A stretch of 64,000 nt of DNA from NCBI GenBank assembly GCA_018417955.1, contig JACTVC010000001.1, forward strand, positions 4,588,001 to 4,652,000, read 5' to 3'. The DNA comes from Laccaria trichodermophora. Taxonomy: Eukaryota > Basidiomycota > Agaricomycetes > Agaricales > Hydnangiaceae. Of this stretch, positions 44,517 to 55,779 are shown piece by piece; the stretch's first letter is position 1, and the number at the start of each line of letters is the position of its first letter. The notes below the pieces were generated by a model that saw only the letters and a list, made by a program, of their open reading frames with translations, searched no databases and had not been told where the DNA came from. The position numbers and the translations under genes are program-made.

Positions 44517-44626
44517 CTCGTTTGGATGCAGGATTGTGGCGGGGAGAGTTGGGGCGCACGCTGGATCAACGCTCGTTTGGAAGCAGGATTGTGGCGAGGA
44601 GGGTTCAGGCGGACGCTGCAGAGAAA
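44517..44626 (+). repeat. Two-copy 55-bp tandem repeat
   Basis: CTCGTTTGGATGCAGGATTG begins copy one at 44,517, and CTCGTTTGGAAGCAGGATTG begins copy two at 44,572. Similarity continues through GGACGCTG or its equivalent, with several substitutions. Confidence 0.7.
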
Positions 44627-45316
44627 AGGTCAGTTGTGCAACCTGAAGATTGACGAAACTACGTTGCACAACCTAGTTCGTCGATTTCTCACAAGTCCAG
44701 GCCGTCACCACGTCTTGACAGTGCCCGAGTCCTCAGACGACAGGTCAGGTCCGTTCGGATTCTACGAGAGCTGGCAGTGAGGCAACACCAGTCTAGTACC
44801 TGCCATTATGTAGTGCACACCCAGCTCGAATGCATTGATTTAATGTTCTGTTTGGTGTGAGATCTAAATGTTATGCTCGAAATCTGGAAAAGATTCTGGT
44901 CCCAGATCATAGTTCGTCAACCTGACAGGCCTGACAACCACGGTAAGTTCTTCTCTGTGCTTCAATGTTTTACCAGAAAGAATAACTACTAACATCCACC
45001 CTCAGTACTAAAATGTCTGACAACAGTGGTAATTACTGATCCAAGCGAGGGGGTCTATCACACCCATACGCACGTTCTGTGGCTGAAATACATCCCGAAA
45101 TACTGATGACCTGATGCGCACATATGAGCACCATATTGGCACATCTAGGTTTTTCTCGGATTTTCCGACAATAACATGACTTGTAATTGGACATACCGCG
45201 ATAACATATTTTCCTCGTTTCTGGTGAGATGATGTGGCTGACGTGCTACCGTCGGAAGATGTCTAATAATCCATCGCAAAAAGGGCGAAGAAATTCAAGT
45301 TAAGTGAAGTTGCTCC
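44627..45316. other. Intergenic with an orphan intron-like segment
   Basis: 44,943-45,005 has a donor GTAAGT, a perfect branch site CTACTAAC and an acceptor CCTCAG with 63-nt length, yet no supported coding exons flank it. It might be an intron of a non-coding transcript or of a 5' leader. Otherwise nothing is recognised. Confidence 0.3.
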
Positions 45317-47720
45317 TTAAACACGATCTGTCTGAAGAGTTCGAAAGATGTCTGGCCGAAAGGCGGGCTGCAGGCAATCACCCAGATGAACACCATTAGT
45401 CGTTTCGCTGCGCTTCGAAGAAGTGTACTCACAATTTGATGCCCAGCCTGGTAAACTCGACTGCATATTTTTTATGTCAGATAATCAAAAAGATGAGATA
45501 AGAATAAAGGCTCACGCAAAAGAGAAGTTGTCGACGTTCTGTATTTCCGCGACCGCCTTTCCATTGATCGTCATAATGGTGAAGGGAGTCTTGACTAGCC
45601 TATCATGGCCGTACCAATCCATTGCAAGGACGGAAGCGTGAGCTCCCAGCCAATTGCAGCTGGACAGACTCAAATTACAAGCCAGAAGACAAATTGGACG
45701 TACACCCATGATATCTGCATCTCCAGCCTACGTAAGGACTGATTGTAAGATTTATTCGTTATTGAGACAAAGAAGACTGACCCAAATCAACAATTTCAGT
45801 CCTGAATCGGCGAGAACACCCAGTTGAGGAAGAAACGTTCGCGCAGCCTAAACGCTGAGATGAGTCCTTCTCAAGTTTGGAAGCGGAAAGAATTACATCA
45901 CCGGTTTTGATGAAGGGTCGCAGGGGAGCGTTTGGACATTCTTTATACTTCACCTCCGCACCGATTTTCGTTCTTGTGGAGTGCAAGTTTAAAAAATCAA
46001 CGTAAAACTCTAATGGGAAGAGGGTGGAGGTGTTCTGTCGGAGATCGTATCCCGGTTGGCTGCAGCTGAGTTGAGGACATTATTATTCTGAGTTTTCTTG
46101 TATTTAGCAAAAAGTAATTCGAGTAGGTGAAAGATACACATACACAAAAATTGTCTGCTTTGGAGCAGATCTTCTCTGAGTCAACCGGGTCTCCAGCTGC
46201 ATAGCAGGGTAGTTCTTGCTCCCGGACCGAAGTAAGACTGATTAATTTGAGCGAGAATATTGCCCGGTTGTAATTGGCCGTATCCGGCGTTCGTCGCAAA
46301 GTCTACATACCCTTGACTTGGAATAAGGGGACGGCGATCGTACCATCCACTAGATGAGGTAAGGGATGATGCATCTCATCGGCGGAAGAAATAATGTCAT
46401 CTTACCTGTTAATAATCAAAGTGCTGACTTCGACTCTTTCCCCCTGAAGTAAACCGCTCAATCAGGGCGTTCTGCTTGTTAAAATAAGTGACGAAAGCTG
46501 GTCCATAGTAGCCACCATAACTATCCGTGGCAAGAATAAGCCTAAAAGACGATTAGGACCCAATATTTGACGCAAAATTGATAGGCTTACTCTCGACTTG
46601 CAAATTTTGAAAATGCACCGCTCTCAAAAAGGACCTGGAAAGCCTGCCACACAAACGGGGCGGCAGTTTCGGTGCTATTTACTGTATCATTCCCAAAAGA
46701 AAATCCAGCGCCGATCGGTTCGTCGATATAAATCACTGTTCAGGGGTTCAACCCTAGGGGAACATCAAAACGAGGACATGCGCACTGTTGCTGATGTTAT
46801 TCCAGCTGAGGAGGCATGAATTCTGTACTGGGAGTGTTGCATTCAAGGAAAATTCACCTGAATGAGTTGATCACAGTAGTCTTTGAATCTGGATTGACAT
46901 AGCACGGTCCATTCTCTGTATATCGCTGAACTTAGCATCCACTACTAGTACGGAGTGTGGCACCTTGGAAAAGCCCGATCATGGACGAACACCCAGGTCC
47001 TCCACTCAGCCTGTTGCATCAGTAAGAAAGGGGGTACGTTCCAAGGATAAAAGAAACCTACCAGAGTGTAAACGGTGCAGTTTCAGGTGAAGTGCGGGAT
47101 TCGAAGAACCAAAACCACTAGTTGAACCTACGGTCAATGACGGCCAGTAGCGCCGTCTGAAATTGGCAAGTGGCGGGCGCACAATGTGCATGTTCCTTCC
47201 AACAGTGATGTACCCAGATTTTTGGTGGACACCGTGCGTCGTTTCGCACACCCCAGAATCGCTAACAAAGCGAAGAGTGACATTGGATTTTTGACCGAGG
47301 TGAAGAATGTGGTCTGGGGCAGGAAGTTATGGTTCTTGCTGGAATCCGAGATTTGGAATGGCGACGCAGTAGTCACCGCTGCCAAAGGCGGCAGAAAGGC
47401 AGGGACCACGGAGTTGATTCGTGGGCATAGGGTAAAAGTAAAGAGGAATTTCGGTCGCATCTTTGTTTATGCCAGTACCGTCCCAGCCTGGCTATAAGTA
47501 GATAGGAGCAATGAGCGAGAACCAGTTTCAAGCTCTGATTTGAGTACACGCGCGTTAAGCCTTCTATTGAATCTGATGTCCGCGGGAGGGTGCTTCGAGG
47601 GTCGAGCACAAGAAGTTCAAGTTAGAGAAATGCACTAAACATCGTTAAAAAGCCACCGATCAGCTGCTGAGGCGGCAAGGCCAAGGAAAAGGCGGCGGAA
47701 ATGATAGCAATAACGCTCAT
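45317..47720 (-). CDS. Serine carboxypeptidase, peptidase family S10
   Basis: Many small exons. Proposed start 47,718-47,720 (MSVIAIISAAFSLALPPQQL, a signal peptide); stop TAA 45,317-45,319. Readable landmarks: VTLRFVSDSGVCETT, SGYITVGRNMHI, WFWFFESRTSPETAPFTLW, SGGPGCSSMIGLFQ and ENGPCYVNPDS (substrate-binding region), VIYIDEPIGAGFSFGNDTVN, DSYGGYYGPAFVTYFNKQN with the nucleophile Ser in SYGG, VSTLIINNGWYD, CNWLGAHASVLAMDWYGHD next to the catalytic Asp in AGDAD, and GHQIPAF carrying the catalytic His. The His exon is reached by an intron after GHQI. The secreted or vacuolar enzyme removes C-terminal residues at acidic pH. The N-terminal exons between 47,450 and 47,720 are the least certain. 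The next gene upstream, same strand, is a small secreted trefoil-like protein. Confidence 0.8.
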
Positions 47721-48025
47721 AACTATGACGAGATTCATGGCGCAAAGGGGAAGACGAGGGAGGTTGATTGTTACGTACGTTGATTCAGGAGCGCGAAGTT
47801 CCGCCAGCTTCATCAGATAGGAAAACAGGATCGGAGTCTTTAATGTTGAAAACGGGAACAGTTTCTGCGTATTTTGCATTTGCATGCTCTGTCCTAGAAC
47901 AGCCCTTCCAGAAGTATCAAAAACACGCAGCGACGAACAGGAAATCAATGGAGCATTGAATAGAGCATACTGGATAGAGCAAGTACACGTCGTCGGTGAG
48001 ATGTAGGAGACTGTCCGACGATATC

Positions 48026-48752
48026 CTACTGGCTCTCAAAAGGATACTTGACGAACCTGAAGGTCTGGGCCTTCTGTCCGGTCGCGGGTGCTAGAATTAT
48101 CTATCGAAAACACAAACGAAGTGAATGGGAGCGTAGAAGAAAGAAAGATGAGAGAGATATACCTGGGAGATGGGCCCGCCTGGAGGATCAGCGGTCCAAA
48201 CAACGTCCCTATCGATAACCTTTATCTAGAAGACGTGGATGTTGACTTGATATCAAATAACTGCAAGGGCCAACTCACAACGTAGGTTCCATCCCCAGCT
48301 GGGGAAATACCCCAATCAAGGGCGGCCCATCCGGGACCGACGACGTATCCAATAGACTGGCAAAGACTAGTAAGCAACCAATAAACGAAGGTTAAAAGGG
48401 GGGCAAATACAGTTTCTTCATTAGCATGTCGGGTGACATACTCCCCGCCCAAGCTTTCAAGCTTCAAGGTGAACCCGCCTTCGATGCCGGGGATCAAGGT
48501 AAAGATCGTAGGATAGGGGGGTGGGATGTCTGTTGAGAAGGCGAAGAGGGCCGTAGAATTGTCAGCTGCTTGGAGGAAGGTGGCGGTCCTCTGGCTGACG
48601 ATGCCGTATTTTCCAGCTTGGATAGGCAACGTAGCCTAGATGGATTTGTTAGGTTAGTTGTCAGAGATGACGAGTCGACGACTCACAAAGGTGCTAGAAA
48701 GGTTTGCGAGGGTTAAAGCTGCGATGGAGGCAAGTCTACTGTTAAAGCGCAT
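48026..48752 (-). CDS. Small secreted beta-trefoil-like protein
   Basis: Start ATG 48,750-48,752, stop TAG 48,026-48,028. Signal peptide MRFNSRLASIAALTLANLSS, with an intron (donor GTGAGT) right after STF. The mature part starts ATLPIQAGKYGIVSQRTATF, then FTLIPGIEGGFTLKLESLGG, EYVTRHANEETV, SIGYVVGPGWAALDWGISPA, GDGTYVIKVIDRDVVWTADP and QTFRFVKYPFESQ. Five exons, roughly 180 residues. The pattern 'G-x-Y-x-I..., DGTYVI.. D.VWTAD, Q-x-F-x-F' resembles fungal beta-trefoil proteins of the ricin-B/mycocypin-type inhibitor group. No catalytic motif is seen. Its neighbour 300 bp downstream is the S10 carboxypeptidase, so a protease-inhibitor or propeptide-like partner role is possible but unproven. 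Confidence 0.55.
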
Positions 48753-49836
48753 GTTGAATGTTCTGTCTCCAGATGTTATACGCTCTCAGGCCAATGTATG
48801 CTTGGAGGGTTCCTCAACGAGGTTGAGACGGCTAGTCATGGATCACAGCTAGGCTTTTGAGTGCGGGTGGATCAGCTTTAGTAGCACGGTGTGGGACATG
48901 ATAACGCAAAGCATGCGCTTAAAGACGCTTGGATGTCGTCAACGTGACGGTTCGCTGACGGTAGTGGAAGCCCCGTGGACGCTTTGCACAAAATCCGAGG
49001 ACCAAGCCCTCTTCAATACATGAGCGGCCCCCTAAAGGAGTGGGTAGGACGTACTGTAATACGGCAGAATGCTTTCAAATAAGTTTGTCATTTGAAGAAG
49101 ATCACTGAAGCAAGTATAGTTTAGTACCGAGAAGAAGTCTATTGGACATCGTCCTCCAGTACTGCATCATCATCGTCCGCTCCGGATGAACAATGTATAA
49201 GCCATTCGCTATAGAAGCATCGGAACGAACTAAATATGCTCGCTCACCTCGCCAACCTTGTCAGTCCAAAAATTTCGTAGGCTGTGCCTGCTTCTTTGTG
49301 GCCGATCCTGACATTCTAGGACCACCCAGCATTCTCTTCTAGTTGAAAATATGTAACCTTCGTGCCAGCAATGAACCACGCGTTCCACAAGCGGTTTTCT
49401 CCTTGCTGGTTTAGCATCCTTCGCCTTCTTTTGTCACACGTTCTTCGAACATCCCTCGACGTGAGACGTGTCCTCATCCCCAAGGGCTCCGCCTAGGTCT
49501 TCTCAACGTTGATGTAAGTCGCCACACTAAGCAGGCGACGTCAGCAACAGGAAGGTGAAGACTCAGCTCAGAGTTCCTTTATCGTCTTGTGCTGGTGGTC
49601 AATTTCACCTATCGTTGACAATAATGCGCTCCTGCTAAACGTTCAATTGGACGCCACGATTTGCGCTTTGAGAAGAAAGAGAGGTTCCTTTTTTCTGCCT
49701 TGGAAAAGGTCAAAGTGAACTTTGAAGGAACATCGATGGTCAAAGGTGAAGTCATGTGAGAAAACGAGACAGGCACGTGAGAGGCTTATCTTGTTCCGAC
49801 TTCCAGGTCTTTGTGAAACTTACCGCCACGACCACA
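48753..49836. other. Divergent intergenic region, no gene seen
   Basis: 1.08 kb between the trefoil gene (minus) and the F-box gene (plus). No domain-bearing frame was found; both promoters should be here. Confidence 0.4.
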
Positions 49837-51480
49837 ATGCAGAGACGGCTGCGGCGCAAGGTGGAAATCGATGAGCCCCTTGTGCAAAATTCCCCTGCAT
49901 ACGCTACCATGACTGATCTGCCGGACGAACTTCTCGAGAAAATCGTCGAAGACCTGGACGATAACAGATCCATTTGTCGGCTGAGTCTTACATGCAAGAG
50001 GCTTCATTTCCTGGTCCTTCCTGTGTTCTTCTCCCGCAACAAGTTGGAAAATCCGCAAAATGGGGTCTTTCATTGTCATGATTCTGTACCAGAGTTGCTA
50101 GAGGCCATCAGAACGGCACTTTTCATTCGCAATATCTCAACATTTACATTTTACTTGACTTCGGGGATTGGGCAAGTGATCTCAGACATTTCCAGTCTAC
50201 GTGGTTTACTGGCGCGCATTCCACCGGTTGGTCAAATCATGCTAGGCCTTCCGGTATACATCCGGAGCATGGACGGGTCACAGGCCCGAGTCCGAACCAT
50301 GGCGAAGTGGGGAAGGGAGTTTTTGAAGCTTTTAGAAACAATCGCGAAGAGCGGGTGCAGAGATTTAAGGTTGCTTGACCCAATAGGTTATTTGTCTGAC
50401 AGATTTACGCTGAATACTCTAAATGTCGCGATACCTCCCCCTGCGAAACCCACGAGCACTACGTCTAGGAGGTCAAGAAATTCGGGAGGGTTCCGTGCAC
50501 ACCCCCATCTAGCTGGGATGTCGACAATACACATTCTTTCTTCGAGGCTCTTCCAACCGTTTTTTATTGGAGGAATCATTAATATGCTGGAGGTGAACCG
50601 AGCGTCCCTCGTCTGCATTCACCTCAATATCACTTCCATAGACCCGGTCCTCCTATCACGCATCTCTGAATCAATAAATTTACCGGCAATAAAAGAGGTC
50701 AAAATCTCCTCTCGCTTCAACACCGTATGGGTGGGGCTGTGCAGCTTCCTCAATCGCAATCCGTCAATCACCAGTCTACACCTCGACGGAATCCTCCCAG
50801 TCAAGGATCCTGAAATCCCTGATCCCCCAATTGTACTCCCATACTTGGCACAGTTAACTGCAATGTCACGGATCGTGACCTTGCTGCTCCAACATCGGAA
50901 CAGGGTGCCCCTTCTTTCCTCCGTTCATGTCTTACTCAGTTGGAATGATCAATTCAAGTTGGACCCCCTAGCATCCATTGCCACCCACCCCCATATCTCA
51001 TCTCTGCAGTTGTCAAATGGTCTACGGGGAGATGTCTGTGCGATCTTGAATAGGTATATCCGTGAAGACAAACATACTCGAGTCATGACCTCCCTCGCTC
51101 ATATCAGGAGTGTCACTTTGGACCAACGTATCTATCCCGGCAATTCCTCGCTGCTCACAATGAAGAGGTGGCTTTACCTCTTTCCCCATCTGGAGCATGT
51201 GACTTTGAGCTTCTGTCTATCAGATCCCAGATCAGAGTTGTCAGGCGAGGAGGAACATGATGTAGTCACCGAGTTCGCCACTCAATTTGCTGCTGATCGC
51301 CCGACGATGAAAACATTATCAGTTGGATTTATATCGGCAATCGACTTGGACGACTTGCGGAGGATGCCTGGTTTTAAGGCATGTTCAGAGTTTATGAATT
51401 GCGTGATATCTGACCTTTCATTCTTGTTACTCTGCAGAACACCCCGTTGGCCGGGTCCAGAAGATCAAATAAAGTGTTAG
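49837..51480 (+). CDS. F-box protein
   Basis: Single open exon from ATG 49,837 (MQRRLRRKVEIDEPLVQN) to TAG 51,478-51,480, about 547 residues. The frame is open further upstream (to 49,756) without an ATG. The F-box is MTDLPDELLEKIVEDLDDNR followed by SICRLSLTCKRLHFLVLPVF (residues about 25-65), the Skp1-binding module of SCF ubiquitin ligases. The remainder is Leu-rich with scattered repeats such as ISSLQLSN and HLEHVTLSF, typical of the large basidiomycete F-box/LRR-like family, probably forming a substrate-binding solenoid. Substrate unknown. Confidence 0.75.
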   Translation: MQRRLRRKVEIDEPLVQNSPAYATMTDLPDELLEKIVEDLDDNRSICRLSLTCKRLHFLVLPVFFSRNKLENPQNGVFHCHDSVPELLEAIRTALFIRNISTFTFYLTSGIGQVISDISSLRGLLARIPPVGQIMLGLPVYIRSMDGSQARVRTMAKWGREFLKLLETIAKSGCRDLRLLDPIGYLSDRFTLNTLNVAIPPPAKPTSTTSRRSRNSGGFRAHPHLAGMSTIHILSSRLFQPFFIGGIINMLEVNRASLVCIHLNITSIDPVLLSRISESINLPAIKEVKISSRFNTVWVGLCSFLNRNPSITSLHLDGILPVKDPEIPDPPIVLPYLAQLTAMSRIVTLLLQHRNRVPLLSSVHVLLSWNDQFKLDPLASIATHPHISSLQLSNGLRGDVCAILNRYIREDKHTRVMTSLAHIRSVTLDQRIYPGNSSLLTMKRWLYLFPHLEHVTLSFCLSDPRSELSGEEEHDVVTEFATQFAADRPTMKTLSVGFISAIDLDDLRRMPGFKACSEFMNCVISDLSFLLLCRTPRWPGPEDQIKC

Positions 51481-51989
51481 GTGGGAAAAAATGTAGCTGC
51501 AAATAATTGGAGCCACATTACTCTGGTGCGTATTCAACAGTTCAGCGAAGCACGAGTCGGACTAAAGGTCATGCCAGTTGGACGATGGCCCGGTCCAGAA
51601 AACGAAATAGCTTACTTTTGGCCTGCGATTGACCTTCTGTAATTTAGCTTCTTCGATGTACCCTCATCACCTTTTTTCAGTATAGAAACGAGAAAAAAGA
51701 ACGGGGCTGCTGCTCTCACAACTTGGATTGCGGTAGCGTTGAGCATTAGGACAATAATCACAGCCTGAGTGTATTCCTTGCCCCACGTCATTTAGCTTTG
51801 TCCGCCGTTGCGGACCGTCGTTCTTCAAGTACAATAAAAGTACAAGAAATATAACACTAACTACCAATGGAACAACACAAATGGATCCCCAACCTCGTCA
51901 ATTTCCCTCTTGAAGTTCATAAAGCTCTGGTAATACGCCGCTGACGCCTGAGCATTCGCGACCATAGCAGCGGATGCCATGTTAGCCCT
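51481..51989. other. Convergent 3' flanks, no gene seen
   Basis: About 500 bp between the 3' ends of the F-box gene and the minus-strand orphan gene; no feature is recognised. Confidence 0.4.
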
Positions 51990-53218
51990 CTACAACCTCA
52001 TCATAGCTTTATTCGTAGCGTTTATCCGTCGGAGCTGTTGACGTTGGAGGGCCTCCTCCTCCTTGAGTTGTCGGAGTTCAAGAGCGTAGTTTTGTTGGCA
52101 TAATGAAATTTGGTTATCGATCGCCGACTTCCACTGTGCGTACGGAACGTCATAGTCGGATGCTCCATTCTCGTAGGTGACCATGAAATTGGATATTGTG
52201 GATGGTGATAGTATAATGGACTGTGTGGAGGTCGTAAACTCAAAATGGCAATAGACGAGGGGGGACGAACCTCGACACCAACAGAACGAATTTTCTTCAA
52301 CTTATCTATGAGAGACGTGGATACTGCCTTGACGTTCCAGCCCCCATCCTCATACACGATAGACCAGCTATTTTCGTGGCCAATAGAGACCATCTTCATT
52401 TGTGACTCCTTATGGTTTTTGAGGTGGTCATCGAGCGTTTCTGGTAGTTTTTCGAAAACACAGTGCGCGACGCCGTCGCGACGTACTACTCCAATGAATC
52501 CTTGGCCGTCGGGAGTAAATGTGATCCATGCAATGTCTCCAAGATCCGTTTCGCGCCCGGTCTTCATGGTGGCGACGTGGCAAAATCGAAGGACACGGCT
52601 TGTCATGGGATCATTCCCGGGCTTCCTCCCTAACAGGTGTAGTCTCCGTAAGAATGGCAGACGAGGTGTTGCAGTGGAAACGTGCTTACTGTTCACTGAA
52701 TCGGTGCTTAGGAACCAATCGCCATCGTTTGCGACGGAGACGCTCAGTATATTTTCACCCTCAGAATGCGCTTCCTTGATTGCGGTGACGAGATCTGGAG
52801 GAGAAGTGAGGGTCCTATTGTTGGATGAGTCACCGACAAGCAATATACAAACCACATGAACATACCACCACGACGATGAGCCGGACGAAGCAACGCATCC
52901 CGGAGAAGACTCTGACAAAAAGGAGAAGTATACCATGACTATGGTTAGGAGAGTCCAAAGAGAGTCGAGGATGAGGCTCGCTCGCGGCTCAATTGGTTTC
53001 TTCGCCGCAACACTGCCAATGGGGTTGTGTTCCTGAATGTAAACAAATGTCGTGAGTGTTCTCACTACATATTTCTGCTTGAAGGGCCAAGAAGGCACTG
53101 CGCAGTGTTTGCTGCTTGGCGTTGGCTTGAGGGGCAAACGGAAACGTGGTAGGGACTCGAAAGAATCAGACGATCCACTGACCCTGAAGGCTTGAGGCGG
53201 CCGTCTTTCAAACTTCAT
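51990..53218 (-). CDS. Orphan membrane-associated protein
   Basis: Two exons: 53,218 (MKFERRPPQAFRVSG) to about 52,275, an intron with donor GTTCGT and acceptor CACACAG (ending about 52,229), then SIILSPSTISNFMVTYENGA to the stop at 51,990. One likely membrane segment SLILDSLWTLLTIVMVYFSF (about residues 80-100) precedes a second hydrophobic stretch WWYVHVVCILLVG. The following region is a globular Trp/Gly pattern with DGDWFLST, DIAWITFTPDGQGFIGVV, MVSIGHENSWSIVYEDGGW. The C-terminal exon encodes a coiled coil (ELRQLKEEEALQRQQLRRIN). I do not recognise the family. Similar W/G patterns occur in uncharacterised basidiomycete proteins. Upstream exons may exist. Confidence 0.5.
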
Positions 53219-53667
53219 GTCAAGTCCTGTACTCCAGCCAACTGCATTGCATTATCATTCGTATGTGAAACTAAGAAGAAAAGGCAAAGTATCAGTAATC
53301 GGAGGTGATAGTCTGGCTGAATGGGAAGCGGGAACAAAGTCCTGCGAAGGAATTCAACACCAAGTAAGTTCAAGTAGTGGCTAAGTCGCTCTTCAAATGC
53401 ATAAGACGTACTGTGAGGATTGCTTATTGAAAGCAATTTACTTGTGGCATCCAAAAGAGCTCAGACGTATGTCAGGAGATTCAAGTCAAGCAAGTAGGGA
53501 GTTCCGCAGTTGGTGACCGAAAATTCGTTTTTTTACTTGAGCCTCACTTACTTCCGATTCTTACTTTCGACTTGTTTCTGAGGCTTGAATGCTTAATGAA
53601 CTTGATGCGAACAATATATTCAAAATTGCAGAAGGCTTACTTTACAAATAGGATGACAACCAGTACT
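53219..53667. other. Intergenic, possible upstream exon
   Basis: A minus-strand open frame at 53,215-53,454 (MDATSKLLSISNPHS..) could be a 5' exon of the orphan gene, but no clear splice pair was established. Otherwise nothing is recognised. Confidence 0.25.
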
Positions 53668-54402
53668 TCATGGTCTTGCCCCGACAGCCAAAGTTCCGGG
53701 GGTCGTTTCTTTTATGGCCGGAAGCCCATCCATCTTCCCCATCCAGTCCCTTAAACGTCTACTAACAACCTTCCATTCGTGAAGGGCCCGGAGGTCGGCG
53801 ATAAGTGGGAAAAGAAAAAAATCTGCCCAGCTTGGGTGTTCCCCAAAGGCAAATCCGTCTGGAGCCATGAGAGATTCAACAAGTGTAAGGAATTCCTTTA
53901 ACTTGATGACGCCGCCTTCAATCTGCTGCCTGATTTCTTCTTCAGACAGCTTTCCTTCATACATGGCTTTTACGCGCGGTTTCACCACTCCGACTTCGAC
54001 GATAGGATATCCTAGAGTTTCTCAGCGTCATTCCATGAAAATCTTCGAAACTTCAAGCTCACCGAAACATGTCGCTAAACTAACCAACTCCCACATCTTC
54101 TCCTCGATAACTGCCCCACCCTTTCCAGGGGCAATGTGCAAACTCGGACTCGGTGCGATCCTGTCGATGAATCTGACGATAGCCTGGCTCTCACGAAGCT
54201 TGACATCGACGCGCTTGCCCTGGTCCTCATGAATGACAAGGGTAGGTAGGAAACCGAAGGGATGATGTTCAAAGGCTACCGCACTCGACGGTGGTGTGGA
54301 TACCTGGTTGTATTTCAGGCCCTTGTACCTCAGCCCCATCGCTACTGTGCGGGTGAAGGTGGAGAATGGGGTTCCAATGAGTGTGTACGGTGTAGATTCC
54401 AT
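53668..54402 (-). CDS. Glutathione S-transferase-like protein
   Basis: Start ATG 54,400-54,402 (MESTPYTLIGTPFSTFTRTV), stop at 53,668. One intron (about 54,013-54,052) with donor GTGAGC and acceptor CTCTAG joins LVSLATCFG to YPIVEVGVVKPRVKAM. The thioredoxin-like N-domain shows TPFSTFTRTVAMGLRYKGLK, the cis-Pro motif FGFLPTLV, and LRESQAIVRFID (Glu-Ser glutathione-contacting turn). The C-domain is all-helical with FAFGEHPSWADFFLFPLIAD, matching the conserved GST helix with the N-capping Asp. About 220 residues, normal for cytosolic GSTs. It likely conjugates glutathione to electrophiles in stress or xenobiotic defence; subclass not determined. Confidence 0.75.
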
Positions 54403-54801
54403 AATGTTGCTGTATTTGAACTGGTAAATCGGCTAAGGCGATAAAGGGCGATGGCAGGAGAAGATAATCTGCAAGATTATATAAAGCGGTTATTTTGAGA
54501 TGAAAAACCTTGGATCATGGGCTACTGCGAACAGACTTTAGTCGGCGAATACCTGTCAGCGGGTGGTGATCGTTTGAGCGGTGACTCTGGTCACTTGAAC
54601 AAGAAGATTTGTATTGGAGAGGGCGTCTTTAAACCACTTGAGGTGTTGCCATAGCGGAGAAGATATGTGCCCTTTGTTGGCCCTTTGAAATATGATAGCC
54701 AAGCAGCAGCAGCAGACGTCGGACATTGCCGAACTCCAGAAGATTAGATTAGATCTATATCTCTGTCATTCCCATCACTTGCCTCTCACTTCACAATCGC
54801 C
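54403..54801. other. Divergent promoter region of GST and SFM1
   Basis: About 400 bp shared by two divergent genes. It contains a short CAG run (54,704-54,715) and GATTAGATTAGATC (54,743-54,756). No gene is seen. Confidence 0.45.
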
Positions 54802-55779
54802 ATGCGAAAATTCACCTATGTCATCGGTAGCTGTCTTCTCTCTGCTTGCTGACCTTCTAATGTTGAAAAAATACACAGAACATATGGAAGAAGACGAGGA
54901 AACGACCAAATCAATCCCACCTTGGGTAGAACTCGAGTACGCCGTGAGTCGCGATGTGTAACACACGGTGGACACATAACTGACATCCACACTAACAAGT
55001 AGCACATGCGCACGCTCGCAGGACCAGAATCTCATGTCCAATTCACTCATCTATCAAAATCATCGCGCGACTTTCTACGATCTACATTCGACGCGCAAGA
55101 AGATAATCTGGCAAGGGTATCCTTCCACCAGCATGGCGTTATTGAATTGCTAGCGGATTCTGGCATCCCTTTGAACAAAGTATGTTTGTTGGACCCTAAA
55201 GCTGAGAAGGAGCTGTCGTCGGAAGACGGGGATGGTCGATTTGAATGGTTTCTTTTCGGAGTACGTCTAAGGTCTATGACGACCACTCGGCTTTTGCTGA
55301 CTCGTTTCTAACAGGGGATTCTTGGTACGGCTTTCCGTTTAAAACACCCAATCTCGGACGGTTAATCTCTTTGCCTGAAGGCGACGACCCTCCGCGTGAC
55401 AGAACTGGAGAACTCCGCATCCTGGGGTTCCCCACTCGACATCTAGGGTCTATGCAAATGACCACTGACACAGCTCTTGGAGTGACGAAACTTGTTGTCC
55501 AAGATAAGATTCAACTGAATGATATTCCGTACATCGTGAGTTTATACCTGTTCCTCCTCCCCCACCTTTAGTGATAGCAGCTATCCTAGGACTATCCTAC
55601 GATCAAGTTCAACGCGAAAGAATCAGTGGAGATGCCATTTAGTGGGTTTCTATTTCCCTGAAGGAAACCTGCACTCACTTAACATGACAGGGTATATCGC
55701 CGATGGCTCTGAGCCACGACTGCCTCCAGGAATGAAGAAGCTCTTGCATGAGGATCTCAACAAAACTTTCGATTTCTAA
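54802..55779 (+). CDS. SFM1: SPOUT-class protein arginine methyltransferase SFM1
   Basis: Start ATG 54,802 (MRKFTYVI), stop TAA 55,777-55,779, seven exons. Splice-joined motifs follow yeast Sfm1 closely: EHMEED and PPWVELEYAHMRTLAG; VCLLDPKAEKELSSED; FEWFLFGGILGDDPPRDRT; QMTTDTALGVTKLVVQDKI; IPYIDYPTIKFNAKESVEMP and FRYIADGSEPRLPPGMKK. These contain the SAM-binding trefoil-knot elements of the family. In yeast the enzyme monomethylates an arginine of ribosomal protein Rps3. Introns: 54,827-54,878, 54,944-55,002, 55,261-55,314, 55,325-55,380, 55,536-55,589, 55,642-55,690. Exon 4 is only 10 nt long (55,315-55,324), yet it encodes the invariant GILG. Complete and intact. Confidence 0.9.
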
